Assembly (NCBI GenBank): GCA_964016875.1
Contig: OZ024727.1
Coordinates: 5,728,893-5,792,892 of the forward strand
DNA: 64,000 nucleotides
Direction: 5' to 3'
DNA from: Fallopia convolvulus
Taxonomy: Eukaryota; Streptophyta; Magnoliopsida; Caryophyllales; Polygonaceae
Below are positions 33,301 through 45,600 of the stretch, one piece after another (within the stretch, counting starts at the first letter, position 1; every line of letters starts with the position of its first letter). Made by a program: the position numbers and the translations under genes. Under the pieces are notes generated by a model. That model saw nothing but the letters and a program-made list of their open reading frames with translations. It did not search any database and was not told where the DNA came from.

Positions 33301-36300
33301 TGTAACACCCCTATTTTACAACATTGGGTATTACCGCCAGTGACCTCAGACTTTACCGTCCAAAGTCACCCAAGGCTTTTAGAATGATATAGAACAATTT
33401 AAAATGCGGAATAAAACATAATACATAATGAGAAAAGGTGCTCCCGAGGGAGACTTAGTTCTTACAAAACATCTTACATTGTTTTTAAATATAAAGTTGT
33501 TCGGAATTGAAATGCAAAACCTGCTTGTCCTTGTAACGTAATGAAACTAAAGCAAAATGATAGAAAGGTACATCTTGAAATCCTTGTTCTTCCTTCGTCT
33601 TCACTTCACTTCACGCCTTGCTGGGGTTCCTAGATTCTGACATAATTCGCGAGGGGCGATAGAATGCCAGGCAAAAATGCGGAAAAGAAGAATTAGTCTA
33701 AGAGACTAAGCAAGCGGGAAGGGAACTTCCCGAGGGTATTTTGGGAAATTTCAAATATTATCGAAAGAGGTATTAGGGTTGTGTCTACGATGGGGCTTTA
33801 TAATAAAGCTTATTTATGTGGAGCTTTGAGGGTTCGAAGGAGAGTATATCTTTCGACCAAGATAACTCGATGAGCAATAGAAGAACTACTAGATTGTAGA
33901 CTTCTTTTTGGATTTCGAAAGAATGTTGGGAACGTTCATTAAATCATACAAGTGAAAACCTCTCGCGCCCTGAGCGGACTTAGAGCCGGATCGATCATTT
34001 GAGACCGGTCCGGTTTTGGTGTCTTAAGTGTGCATTCGCACTTATCTTATATAGTGACGAAAATATTCGATTTTATTAATGATTTTTAATAGAGAGTGGT
34101 GGGACACGGATATTCCGAGCCACCCGAAGGAGAACCATCAATTCTCCGGCACTTAGCTAGAATGCCGCACAATCCCTCCTTATAATCGGAGCGGATGGAG
34201 ATCATGATCCCGAAAGTCGTATGGACGTACAACTTATTAATGTTATCTAGAGGTGTCGGCTAACCCGCACCCCTTTCTAGTTTAATCATGGTAAATCTCT
34301 GAACGAGATTGTAATCAATCAAGATAACAAACATACTAGCATATATAATCCTAACAAAGGAATATAAAGCATACTACGCTAATAATTGTCGTTATTTCTA
34401 GCAATCAATATTTCCTAGATTCATTTTTATTTAAGCATACAAATTGTTCCCAACATCAAGGATTTTCACGAAATGGAATGTAAAGGTTGCAAGGGGAAAT
34501 TCCACTTGCCTTAGCGTAACGAGTTCTAGCAAACGAGCCTTGACGAAACTTATGCGATTCCCTACTACGAGCGAGGATTCCGACCTATTGATACGGAAAT
34601 TTACGAAAAGGCTCAAAATCATGATTTTCTTTCTAAGAATTGGATTATCTCTTATAATATTTTATAAGAGAGTTGGAATTCTAAATTATTAAGATAATAA
34701 TTTAGAAAGTTATTTTTCTTAAAATAATAATATTCCTTTATTATTATTTTGACTTTGTAATATCCTTTTTATTCCTCAAAAATCCTTATTCAATTAATTA
34801 AAATAATTTCTTTTAATTTCACTTGCTAACCTCTTAACATAATTAAGCAAGTATAATTTCATAAAAATGTATGATAACATATTCTTCTTAAAAAGGTATT
34901 TTAAATATACATTTTCTCTTTAAAATTATAAAGAATCTATTTTAACCTTTTTACCAAACTTCTCTTAATTACAATATTATTTTTTTATTTTCAAAAAGTT
35001 CATTAAGGGACTTAAAGTATTATTTTCCCTTCAAGAATATTTTATTAATAATATTCTCTTAATTGAATCTTATTTAATTACATAAACTATATTAAATAAA
35101 GATGGAATAATTATGAACCATTTTCTTAGAAATTTCTATATTTAGAACTTCCTATTTGCTTTATAAAGTAAGCTTTCCAAAAACTAACATAATATTAAAT
35201 CAATCTAATTTATTTATTCTCATATTTCTTTCCATATCTTATAGTTTATATTGTACATGATCATGACTTAAAAATATCTTACTTTATAACTATAGTATAC
35301 TATTATGATATCTTAAGTCACAAAATAATATCTTTTATATATCTTACAATATCTTTTCATGCAAGACACCTTCATAACTAAGCAATATAATAATATTTTA
35401 TATATCCTCTTAAAGTCACAATTATTATATTTATAATAATACTTATGTCTTGTAGGGAAAATCTCTACACCTAGGGATAGATTAAACTAATATTTTATTA
35501 TCCATAACATTTGTAATATATCTATCATCGTTATTAAATTCATATATCTTAAATTTCTCTACACTTAGAGCTATGCCATATTATAATATCTTTTATATAA
35601 TATTTCTTTTAAGAAAACTAGCATGCTCAAAATCTTATGGCATTAATTATATATATATATATATAATACTCTTATCATATCCATTATTTTTATTTAATAA
35701 GTCTCATGTCTAGAACCTTATATTATAAAAATAGGAGCATGCAACTATTTATTTCTATAATTATGAATAATATCTTTAGCATATCTTTTCTAACAACTTA
35801 GACCTTTATATTTTTACAATAACTTCCAAATAGGGTAATCATATTATTTATATTATACTTCTCATATAAATCTCATAATTTTATTATAATGTATTTCTCT
35901 ATATAAAAGTTCATGCAAGTTATTTAATATATCCTTTTTAGTCTTCAACTTAATCATATAAAGTTTATCTTATGATAAGCATATCTTATCCATATTATTT
36001 CTAAGTTTATAATATGAATTTGAAAGAAGAGCAAGTATTTTTCTATTAATATAGTCTTATTTTTTATAACTACTTTTTATCTTAATCTATTTCTTTAATC
36101 ATTAAAATGACATACAACCAAGTTAATATAGTTTTAAATTTCAACATTTATATGCTTAAAACATTATTATAATTCTTACAATTTATTAGGATTTATTTTA
36201 TAATCTATTAAATTTATTTTCTCTTGAATCTTATGCATGCATGTTATTTTAAAACAAAATTGTGTACAAGCCATTAAAGTATATAAATCAGATTTTTAAT

Positions 36301-37481
36301 GTTATATAAATTAATAAGATTAAAATCTGATTTTAATTGACATTTTGGGCCTAAAGCTAATGGCCCAAGTTTTAATTATAATTACCTAAAAAAAAATTGG
36401 ATTAGGCCCAACCTCCTTGCCTTCTTCTTCTTTCACGTACAGGAACCAGTATAGAGCAATCAGGATGGACGACGGATTGCTGGGCAACGACGGTGGCCGG
36501 CGTGGCTGGTGGCGCGCGCGTCCTCCGATGAGGTTTCGACGGTGGTGGCGCGAGGTCGCACCGGTGGCCAGGCGGGGGGTCGAGCAGAGTTCGGCCCAAA
36601 AAAAAAAATACAAATCTGAATTTTTTTTTTGTGTAAATTTTGATTAATGGGGCAAAACCAGATTGGGCAAAACGGAATTATGGGATTTTCTTGTTTGAAA
36701 ATTTGGTTGAATCTGGATTGAGGAGGAGAGGGTTTTGTGCCTTCTTCAACTAGATCTTATCCCCCTTTTATAATGGTGAAGAAGGATTTGAAAGTCTCTT
36801 TCATGGTGAGGTGGGAGGCTCTTGAAGATGGCTTGACTAGGTAGAGAAAATCCAATTGGTGGAGGAGATGGTGGGAAGGGAGAGGCCAAAGATGGAGGTT
36901 AGAACACATGCATTGAGCAAGCGTCAAATCAATCAGACAATTGATTTGATCAATTTGGGGAAGAAGAAGATAAAAAGGAGTTAAAAGGGTTTAAAATCAT
37001 TAATTGATAGATGAGTTACCATGGCATAGCGGATTATGGGTGTGGGCGTGTGGGAGGAGATGCAAGAGGTCTCGGGTTCGAGTCCCGGCTCTTGACTCCT
37101 TTTTATTTATTTTTCCATGTATTAAATTTTAGCCTTGTAAGACCACATTAATAATAAATTCGAAATTTATATTATTTATTTTTGTTTTGGAATTATTTTT
37201 TTTTTCACATTTAATAATCCCTTGGAATATTTTTATAATTCATTAAGAAAATTATAAAAATATTTACACTCTCTATTTAAGAGAAAAATATTTAAATGCA
37301 TATCGGATTTGCTGAATATATTTAATTAAATTTTTAATTGCCATCGTAATGACTTTTATAACCTTTTATAATTTAATAAGAAATTATAAAGATTATTAAA
37401 TCCTCTACTTTGGAAAGAGAAAAAAAAAATTATTGGGATAAATATCCGTTTTATTTATTTAGAATTTTAGCGGATATTACA
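33301..37481 (-). repeat. 3' LTR (4,181 bp)
   Basis: Nearly identical to 42622-46800. It includes a long AT-rich block (about 34620-36400), a GC-rich block at 36410-36600 where chance frames appear on both strands, and a tRNA-like module at 37013-37098. Confidence 0.95.
37013..37098 (+). other. tRNA-like module with pol III boxes in the 3' LTR
   Basis: 86 nt with the A-box match TGGCATAGCGG (37022-37032) and a perfect B box GGTTCGAGTCC (37075-37085), 53 nt apart, then TTTTT at 37100. The ends gagtta and tgactc can pair as an acceptor stem. The spacing between T-stem and acceptor is 3 nt too long and I cannot place an anticodon arm, so it is not a normal tRNA. It is better read as a SINE-head or tRNA-derived promoter. 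It lies antisense to the retroelement. Confidence 0.65.
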
Positions 37482-38939
37482 ATAGTACCCCCTTAAAATT
37501 AGTTTCGTCCCCGAAACTGGGAAAGACTTAGGGCGGTACAAGGTTAACACGGAAAGCTCCTCACAATTGTGAGGAAACAACAAAGGGTCTAGTACCCCCT
37601 TAAAGAACATTTCGTTCTTTAGTTAAGATGACTGTACAAGTAGAAGAATTATTATTGTATCTTTATCTTAAGGAATCGTTAAGTTAGAAATCCTTAGGAA
37701 GATTCCCACATTTGAACTTATGTGGTTTAATTGGAATCAAGGGATAGGATTGGAAATCCGATTGATCTGGCTAGCGAAGTAGGCGGGGTCAATCGGTTTT
37801 ATCCAAAAGCTTAAGTCAAACCTACGGAAGTTTTGGGTTGACCTTCCCGAACATAAAGGTAGGATAGCTTATAGAATAAGCTTCCTTGTTGAAATGAATT
37901 CTTAGGTGTTTCTAGGAAGCGAGTAAGTCCATTACTAATCTACTCTATATTTCTAGAATTTAGTCGTTGTGGAAGAATTCTCTTTAGGTGGATATTCGAT
38001 AACTGACGATATGGAAACGAAGTTTGAATATGCAAGGGTCATGCCTCGGAAAGAGAATTTCGAGTCACGATTTCTAAAGAAGTTACTACTGGGATAGGGG
38101 ATGGTTAATTTCCAAGAGGGAGTAACCATCGTTACGATGTTGTATTCGAATATATTCTATACTATCGAGAAGTGGTTCGAGCGTCCCTTTACATTATATT
38201 ATATAGTATTTATCAAAAATGTAGTTTTTTGTAAGCAAGGTTAAACTCGAGGGACTACGTGGTTTCATTCCACCGATGTGATCAGTACCGGGGAGCGATT
38301 TCCAACATAATCGCCTAAAGTGTATATCTTCATAGGAATAAGACCTGAAATTCTACCTCAACCACGTGGCCAAGGTGGGAGGTAAAAGTCCATTCTTATT
38401 CACCACCATGAATCTATATTGAAACTTTTGATTTTATAGCTTACAATTTTGTTATGGTATAAAGAGTAGCATTTTGAGGCGAACTTAGTAATATTATGAA
38501 TATGTCATAAAGTTAAATCAGGGTTTAGCTCGAACTTTCTCTTATATTAAGCTAACGATGGAACATGGTCTTTGGTTTGATACGCAAGGATATAATATGA
38601 TAACCATAATCATAATATAGATTTCAAAATGAGACACTCTCACGAGGAAGAGTGTCACCGGAATGGTTCGACATTAGCATCTACTGTTGCGATACAAAAG
38701 TGCCTTAAGGGCAAAACTAATATGATTACGAAGATTAAACGCGGATAGGAAGGAGGATCCAACTATTCCTTTTGAACATCTGATGCAAAAGGTTTGTCAC
38801 TGCGGTGCATCTCATAGAACTATTGATCTTGACACTGGGATGTAATCGACCTCTTTCTTTCATCCAGAGATGTAGACTGCACAGAAGCAGCACCCGTCAT
38901 TCCGTTGGAAAACTAAGGGTATTGGGAGACTGTGTTGGG
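37482..38939 (-). other. PPT and 3' non-coding interior
   Basis: Begins with the PPT (minus strand TTAAGGGGGTACTAT, 37482-37496). A second TTAAGGGGGTACT block lies at 37591-37603. Between them is the perfect 18-bp palindrome TCCTCACAATTGTGAGGA (37558-37575). No pol-like coding is visible in the remaining 1.3 kb, which is where protease and RT would be expected. Confidence 0.7.
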
Positions 38940-40066
38940 GCTAGTCGATCCTGACTTATTTGTTGGTTGCCTACAGAATTGGCGGAGATGTCCGTCTCTC
39001 CCATAGTTGAAGCACTTCATAGGATTCTTGGTACAGTTTCGGTTGAGGTGTCCTGGTTCTTAGCAGTTGTGACAGACTATAGAGCCCTTCTTGGTCTTCG
39101 AGCCTTGGAATGATTTAGACTTAGTTGGATCGGACCCAGTCTTGCTCTTTTTTTTGACCAGCCTGGACTTTGTGGAGAGCCTGGCCTCTTGAATTTGCCA
39201 TTCTCCTTTTCATGAGGTTGTCCCCAATCTTCTACCCTTGGTGCGAGTTCCTCGAGCAAGGATTTTGCCATGTGGGCCGCATCCACGTATTCTCCCAACG
39301 TCGTGCACTTGTGATAACTCATCAAAATTTTTATTTCTGGGCTCAGTAATTCATGGAACCGTTGAATTCTCTCTGCCTTGGTGGGGGCTTTCTTTGTGGC
39401 ATCTCCTACTTGGGGTTTAAGCTTTGTTGTCTCAGGTATGCTTGGCCCACCAAACTTTTGGTAAGGAACCCTGTAAAACTTCTCTTTTCCCCAAATTGTC
39501 CAGAAGTGATCCAACGTTTTCGCTTTGAACATTGCCCAGTTCAACCATGGTTGTTCCGACAAGTTTGAACTTTCCCACCATTTTCGTGCTGCTTCCCTTA
39601 GCTGAAGGGAGGCAAGGTGCACCATTTCCACTTCTTTGCACTCAAGCGTGCTTAGGAGGCGCTCCATTTGTAAGAACCATCTGACTATCTCGGGGGTTTC
39701 TCCCGTACCGTCATAAATGTCTGGCTTCAATGAGGAAAAAGTTTTCAGGTTCTTGTCACACTCTGAGCAAATTATTGATGAAGAAGTCTGAACGATATTA
39801 TCCTTTGCATTGGTAGTTTGATCTCCTCCCGCTATCTTCTTCATGTAGGGCAATGTTGTTGGAACCATCTCATGAGTAAATTGTTCCCTGTGGACTCTTG
39901 TAGCTTCGATCCTTAAAGGACCACTTTCCTCCGTCCTTGGCGGCCAAGGGACGTGTTGAAGTGGGTCTTCTTGATTTTGACCAGAGCGCTTAGACCCTTC
40001 ATCATTTTCCTGAGGCGGATTGTAAACAAATGTGCTCCTATTGCTGTTTTCGTTAGCGTTTGCCAT
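38940..40066 (-). pseudogene. Gag of the gag-only element, frame broken before the zinc knuckles
   Basis: A 329-residue frame from the ATG at 40066 ends at 39077. It contains a Ty3/gypsy Gag domain: SSLKPDIYDGTGETPEIVRW, then LQLREAARKWWES and WAMFKAKTLDHFW. It ends in a basic Ser/Pro/Lys-rich tail. In another frame, 38965-39070 encodes two zinc-knuckle remnants: CHNC-stop-EPGHLNRNC, where a TAA takes one position, and CFNYGRDGHLRQFC, where Tyr replaces the second Cys. The capsid part is intact, but the nucleocapsid cannot be read through. Gag would allow co-packaging of the element RNA with partner particles. Confidence 0.8.
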
Positions 40067-41107
40067 CTTTTAACGTTGAGATTCTGATGTTCTTCTAATG
40101 TCTACAAGGAAGGGATGGTTAACAAGGTGCAAGAGGACCATCCGAACTAATAATGGAAAACAAAGGTTGGAATAAATAACGTCGAATATGGAGGAGTTAC
40201 TACTTTAATTGAGACGAAACGGAAAAACGTGCCCACTAGTTGTCTAAATAATGAAGTGACTTTATGGCCCACTAGGCCTACAGGGCAACTTAGCGAATTT
40301 ATGGTCTACGTCCAAAATATCTTGGTCCTAGCAACTTCTTTTCTAACTTCGTCTATCACCGTGTTGACTTATCGAAAAGGAGGCGAAGAAAAGTCCATGA
40401 CGTGGCTTTCGCATAGCTTTAACATTGTTGGTTTATTCGGTTGACAAACATCAATTATCACCCCAAGCTTCCATATGTTGGTTGAGCAAATCCTAACTAC
40501 TTGTCGGTACGTCGGACCAATATATCCTTCATTGATCGGAATCTCGACCACTCCTTTATTATTAGATCATTGTTTGCCCCACACATACCTCTCGATAATT
40601 TGTTTCGAGATCTGGTTAAGGGAGACATGTTAGATCTTTAGTCGACTAAGCCTTCCTTGGCGTCCTCTTTGGAAATTTCTATCTTCCCTTGAGTCACTGG
40701 CTCAGTAAGTTTGGCTCTCATGGAAACATAAGTATTACCTTTAGCTGATGTGACTTCTTCTCATTCCCAGTGTGCATGAACTTAGTTTTTTATTATAACC
40801 ATTTTCTGTATATGGCTAACAATTGACATTCATATAGAATATCCGTAATTCTATATTTGAAGAACGATATAGTTGTTTTTGTTAGCTTACGAGTATAGGC
40901 AAGAAATGATGCGCAAGTTTAGAGAAGAGAGAACATTTTTATTAGAACTTTTATGGAAACTGATTACAAAGACTTTATATAAAAAGCCATTACACTAGGG
41001 ATGGAAAAGAAACGATGATGATTCGACCTTTTAAAGACAAAAACGGAAGTCGAGAGGAGCGGACTAGCTTACTCCTTTACAACAAGAAACTACAATTAAG
41101 ACAAAGC
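40067..41107 (-). other. Spacer between gag and the upstream ORF
   Basis: No recognisable coding. Short frames on either strand look like chance. Confidence 0.5.
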
Positions 41108-41911
41108 CTAGGGACGGTCGGGGTAACTATACTTATCGAGGAAATGGTCGTCAAAGAGATTCTCATCAAGAATCTCGCTTTCATTGTCCAGTACTAAGTT
41201 GGCTTGCTCAATCTGCCTGCGACGATACGCGCTCCTTGCGCGAAGTTCGCTTAGTCGGACTTCGACTTGGAACAATTCGTCTTGTTCGGCCATTTGTCTG
41301 TTTAGCCAGCCTTCTTTGCGCCTCTCTAAGAGGTCATAGTTCATGTAACGGGTTCGTCTTGGACAAACGCCTTCATGGGGAAAAACATCCACATTCTGGT
41401 AGGACCTTATTTCTTCCGACCTTACCCCCTTATGTTGGAGGAGATCGTCGTAATCTGGTTGACGAATCCTCGTTGGTTTTGGGTCACTGATTGGAGATGG
41501 GTTTCTTGCTTGACCATTTGCTTGACGATGGGATGACTCTCCCTGAGTCCAGTTAGCCCATCCATCCACTTGATAGGTCATTGGAACTTGACTTGTGATT
41601 TGGTGACGTGGAGTCTCCGTCATGTGTCCCCATGGATGATATCCCGAGAATTCTTGCTCAGTGATTTCCGGACTTGATTGGTCGTGAAGTGAATTATTAA
41701 CTCCTCCCTCGGGGTATGTTTCTTCAAGATTCTCTTCCTCGAGATTCACCACGGGTGCATTTTCATGCATCTCCTCTTGTAGTGCTAGCTCGGGGTTGTC
41801 CTCGGGGTATCCATTTGGCAAAAACGGCCATTGAGTGAATGCCTCGTCAAGCTCTTGAGCGGCCTTTTTGGCTTCTTCCCTGATTCGGGTTTGGCTTCTA
41901 GTGAGTACCAT
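41108..41911 (-). CDS. Unknown 267-residue ORF upstream of gag
   Basis: An intact frame from the ATG at 41911 (MVLTRSQTRIREEAKKAAQE) to a stop at 41108. It lies on the same strand as gag and 5' of it, about 700 bp inside the 5' LTR. The N-terminus is basic and helical, the middle is acidic and rich in Gln, Asn and Pro, and residues about 195-245 (ERRKEGWLNRQMAEQDELFQ, then VEVRLSELRARSAYRRRQIE) look like a coiled coil. I see no zinc knuckle, protease motif or signal peptide. Extra ORFs before gag are known from Ogre/Tat retrotransposons, but I see no similarity I can name. It may be a duplicated, diverged gag N-terminus or a captured gene piece. Confidence 0.6.
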   Translation of the reverse strand: MVLTRSQTRIREEAKKAAQELDEAFTQWPFLPNGYPEDNPELALQEEMHENAPVVNLEEENLEETYPEGGVNNSLHDQSSPEITEQEFSGYHPWGHMTETPRHQITSQVPMTYQVDGWANWTQGESSHRQANGQARNPSPISDPKPTRIRQPDYDDLLQHKGVRSEEIRSYQNVDVFPHEGVCPRRTRYMNYDLLERRKEGWLNRQMAEQDELFQVEVRLSELRARSAYRRRQIEQANLVLDNESEILDENLFDDHFLDKYSYPDRP

Positions 41912-42605
41912 TTCTGTAGAGGAGAAGAAGGCGTTTATATAGAATATCCTTTGATTCTATAAGGCGAAGACATGTGGAAGGAAGTTAAGGCATTGTTTAT
42001 AAAAATCACATATAAAATGTTTACTTTAAGACTTTTCATTTTCTTGGCCCTATTAAAGAGTCTAGGAAATTCTTTTTGAACACGTTACTAGGACGAAAAT
42101 TTCTTGCTTTACCAACAAGTTTACTAAGGTGAAAGTTAAGTTTACCAAAAAGTTGTATCGAAAATGTCTAGAGTTTAAAAGTTGAAACACTTATACTACT
42201 TACGTTTTTAAGAAATAAGTGTTGAGATTACTAACAAGTTCCCTAGTGTGAAGGTGCGAGTATTTTATAAATTTCTAAAGAAGTGTTTAAAATTCTGCTT
42301 GAATTGGAATGTTCGTACGACTTAAGTTTTCGAAGGATAGAAAGGGAATTTTATAAAAACGTTAGTTCTAAAACTAAGTACTTGGTATCTAAAGTTTCAA
42401 ACATTTTTAAGAGGTTTTTCTTAGCTAAGAAGTTTCAAGAGAGAAAGTTATTAATCCTAAGTTTTCTTCAAGGAATATAGAAGGAAATTTTTCTATGTTT
42501 GAAAGTTTTAAATAGCGGAAGTAAAAGTTAAGGTTTTAAAAGTTCTCGGTTTTCAAAAAAAAAATCGATTTTAAAACTTTTCGGTTTTTAAAACAAAAAC
42601 GTTTA
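41912..42605 (-). other. 5' leader of the gag-only element
   Basis: Non-coding region between PBS and first ORF. It is rich in imperfect repeats of phrases such as aagtttcc and ttaaaagtt. The packaging signal would be expected here, but none can be identified by eye. Confidence 0.5.
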
Positions 42606-42617
42606 GCTCTGATACCA
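42606..42617 (-). other. Primer-binding site (initiator-Met tRNA type)
   Basis: Minus strand TGGTATCAGAGC, four bases inside the 5' LTR end at 42622. Confidence 0.85.
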
Positions 42618-42621
42618 CAAT

Positions 42622-45600
42622 TGTAACACCCCTATTTTACAACATTGGGTATTACCGCCAGTGACCTCAGACTTTACCGTCCAAAGTCACCCAATGCTTT
42701 TAGAATGATATAGAACAATTTAAAATGCGGAATAAAACATAATACATAATGAGAAAAGGTGCTCCCGAGGGAGACTTAGTTCTTACAAAACATCTTACAT
42801 TGTTTTTAAATATAAAGTTGTTCGGAATTGAAATGCAAAACCTGCTTGTCCTTGTAACGTAATGAAACTAAAGCAAAATGATAGAAAGGTACATCTTGAA
42901 ATCCTTGTTCTTCCTTCGTCTTCACTTCACTTCACGCCTTGCTGGGGTTCCTAGATTCTGACATAATTCGCGAGGGGCGATAGAATGCCAGGCAAAAATG
43001 CGGAAAAGAAGAATTAGTCTAAGAGACTAAGCAAGCGGGAAGGGAACTTCCCGAGGGTATTTTGGGAAATTTCAAATATTATCGAAAGAGGTATTAGGGT
43101 TGTGTCTACGATGGGGCTTTATAATAAAGCTTATTTATGTGGAGCTTTGAGGGTTCGAAGGAGAGTATATCTTTCGACCAAGATAACTCGATGAGCAATA
43201 GAAGAACTACTAGATTGTAGACTTCTTTTTGGATTTCGAAAGAATGTTGGGAACGTTCATTAAATCATACAAGTGAAAACCTCTCGCGCCCTGAGCGGAC
43301 CGAGAGCCGGATCGATCATTTGAAACCGGTCCGGTTTTGGTGTCTTAAGTTTGCATTCGCACTTATCTTATATAGTGACGAAAATATTCGACTTTATTAA
43401 TGATTTTTAATAGAGAGTGGTGGGACACGGATATTCCGAGCCACCCGAAGGAGAACCATCAATTCTCCGGCACTTAGCTAGAGTGCCGCACAATCCCTCC
43501 TTATAATCGGAGCGGATGGAGATCATGATCCCGAAAGTCGTATGGACGTACGACTTATTAATGTTATCTAGAGGTGTCGGCTAACCCGCACCCCTTTCTA
43601 GTTTAATCATGGTAAATCTCTGAACGAGATTGTAATCAATCAAGATAACAAACATACTAGCATATATAATCCTAACAAAGGAATATAAAGCATACTACGC
43701 TAATAATTGTCGTTATTTCTAGCAATCAATATTTCCTAGATTCATTTTTATTTAAGCATACAAATTGTTCCCAACATCAAGGATTTTCACGAAATGGAAT
43801 GTAAAGGTTGCAAGGGGAAATTCCACTTGCCTTAGCGTAACGAGTTCTAGCAAACGAGCCTTGACGAAACTTATGCGATTCCCTACTACGAGCGAGGATT
43901 CCGACCTATTGATATGGAAATTTACGAAAAGGCTCAAAATCATGATTTTCTTTCTAAGATTTGGATTATCTCTTATAATATTTTATAAGAGAGTTGGAAT
44001 TCTAAATTATTAAGATAATAATTTAGAAAGTTATTTTTCTTAAAATAATAATATTCCTTTATTATTATTTTGACTTTGTAATATCCTTTTTATTCCTCAA
44101 AAATCCTTATTCAATTAATTAAAATAATTTCTTTTAATTTCACTTGCTAACCTCTTAACATAATTAAGCAAGTATAATTTCATAAAAATGTATGATAACA
44201 TATTCTTCTTAAAAAGGTATTTTAAATATACATTTTCTCTTTAAAATTATAAAGAATCTATTTTAACCTTTTTACCAAACTTCTCTTAATTACAATATTA
44301 TTTTTTTATTTTCAAAAAGTTTATTAAGGGACTTAAAGTATTATTTTCCCTTCAAGAATATTTTATTAATAATATTCTCTTAATTGAATCTTATTTAATT
44401 ACATAAACTATATTAAATAAAGATGGAATAATTATGAACCATTTTCTTAGAAATTTCTATATTTAGAACTTCCTATTTGCTTTATAAAGTAAGCTTTCCA
44501 AAAACTAACATAATATTAAATCAATCTAATTTATTTATTCTCATATTTCTTTCCATATCTTATAGTTTATATTGTACATGATCATGACTTAAAAATATCT
44601 TACTTTATAACTATAGTATACTATTATGATATCTTAGGTCACAAAATAATATCTTTTATATATCTTACAATATCTTTTCATGCAAGACACCTTCATAACT
44701 AAGCAATATAATAATATTTTATATATCCTCTTAAAGTCACAATTATTATATTTATAATAATACTTATGTCTTGTAGGGAAAATCTCTACACCTAGGGATA
44801 GATTAAACTAATATTTTATTATCCATAACATTTGTAATATATCTATCATCGTTATTAAATTCATATATCTTAAATTTCTCTACACTTAGAGCTATGCCAT
44901 ATTATAATATCTTTTATATAATATTTCTTTTAAGAAAACTAGCATGCTCAAAATCTTATGGCATTAATTATATATATATATAATACTCTTATCATATCCA
45001 TTATTTTTATTTAATAAGTCTCATGTCTAGAACCTTATATTATAAAAATAGGAGCATGCAACTATTTATTTATCTCTATAATTATGAATAATATCTTTAG
45101 CATATCTTTTCTAACAACTTATACCTTTATATTTTTACAATAACTTCCAAATAGGGTAATCATATTATTTATATTATACTTCTCATATAAATCTCATAAT
45201 TTTATTATAATGTATTTCTCTATATAAAAGTTCATGCAAGTTATTTAATATATCCTTTTTAGTCTTCAACTTAATCATATAAAGTTTATCTTATGATAAG
45301 AATATCTTATCCATATTATTTCTAAGTTTATAATATGAATTTGAAAGAAGAGCAAGTATTTTTCTATTAATATAGTCTTATTTTTGATAACTCCTTTTTA
45401 TCTTAATCTATTTCTTTAATCATTAAAATGACATACAACCAAGTTAATATAGTTTTAAATTTCAACATTTATATGCTTAAAACATTATTATAATTCTTAC
45501 AATTTATTAGGATTTATTTTATAATCTATTAAATTTATTTTCTCTTGAATCTTATGCATGCATGTTATTTTAAAACAAAATTGTGTACAAGCCATTAAAG

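Noticed and set aside
36386..36647. Overlapping open frames on both strands in the GC-rich part of the giant LTR (repeated at 45723-45992)
   Set aside because: They occur in a low-complexity GC-rich block, overlap each other in several frames, and recur only because the LTR is duplicated. No domain or family signal.
37013..37098. A functional tRNA gene in the giant LTR
   Set aside because: A and B boxes are good, but T-stem to acceptor spacing is 3 nt too long, one acceptor pair fails and no anticodon arm can be placed.
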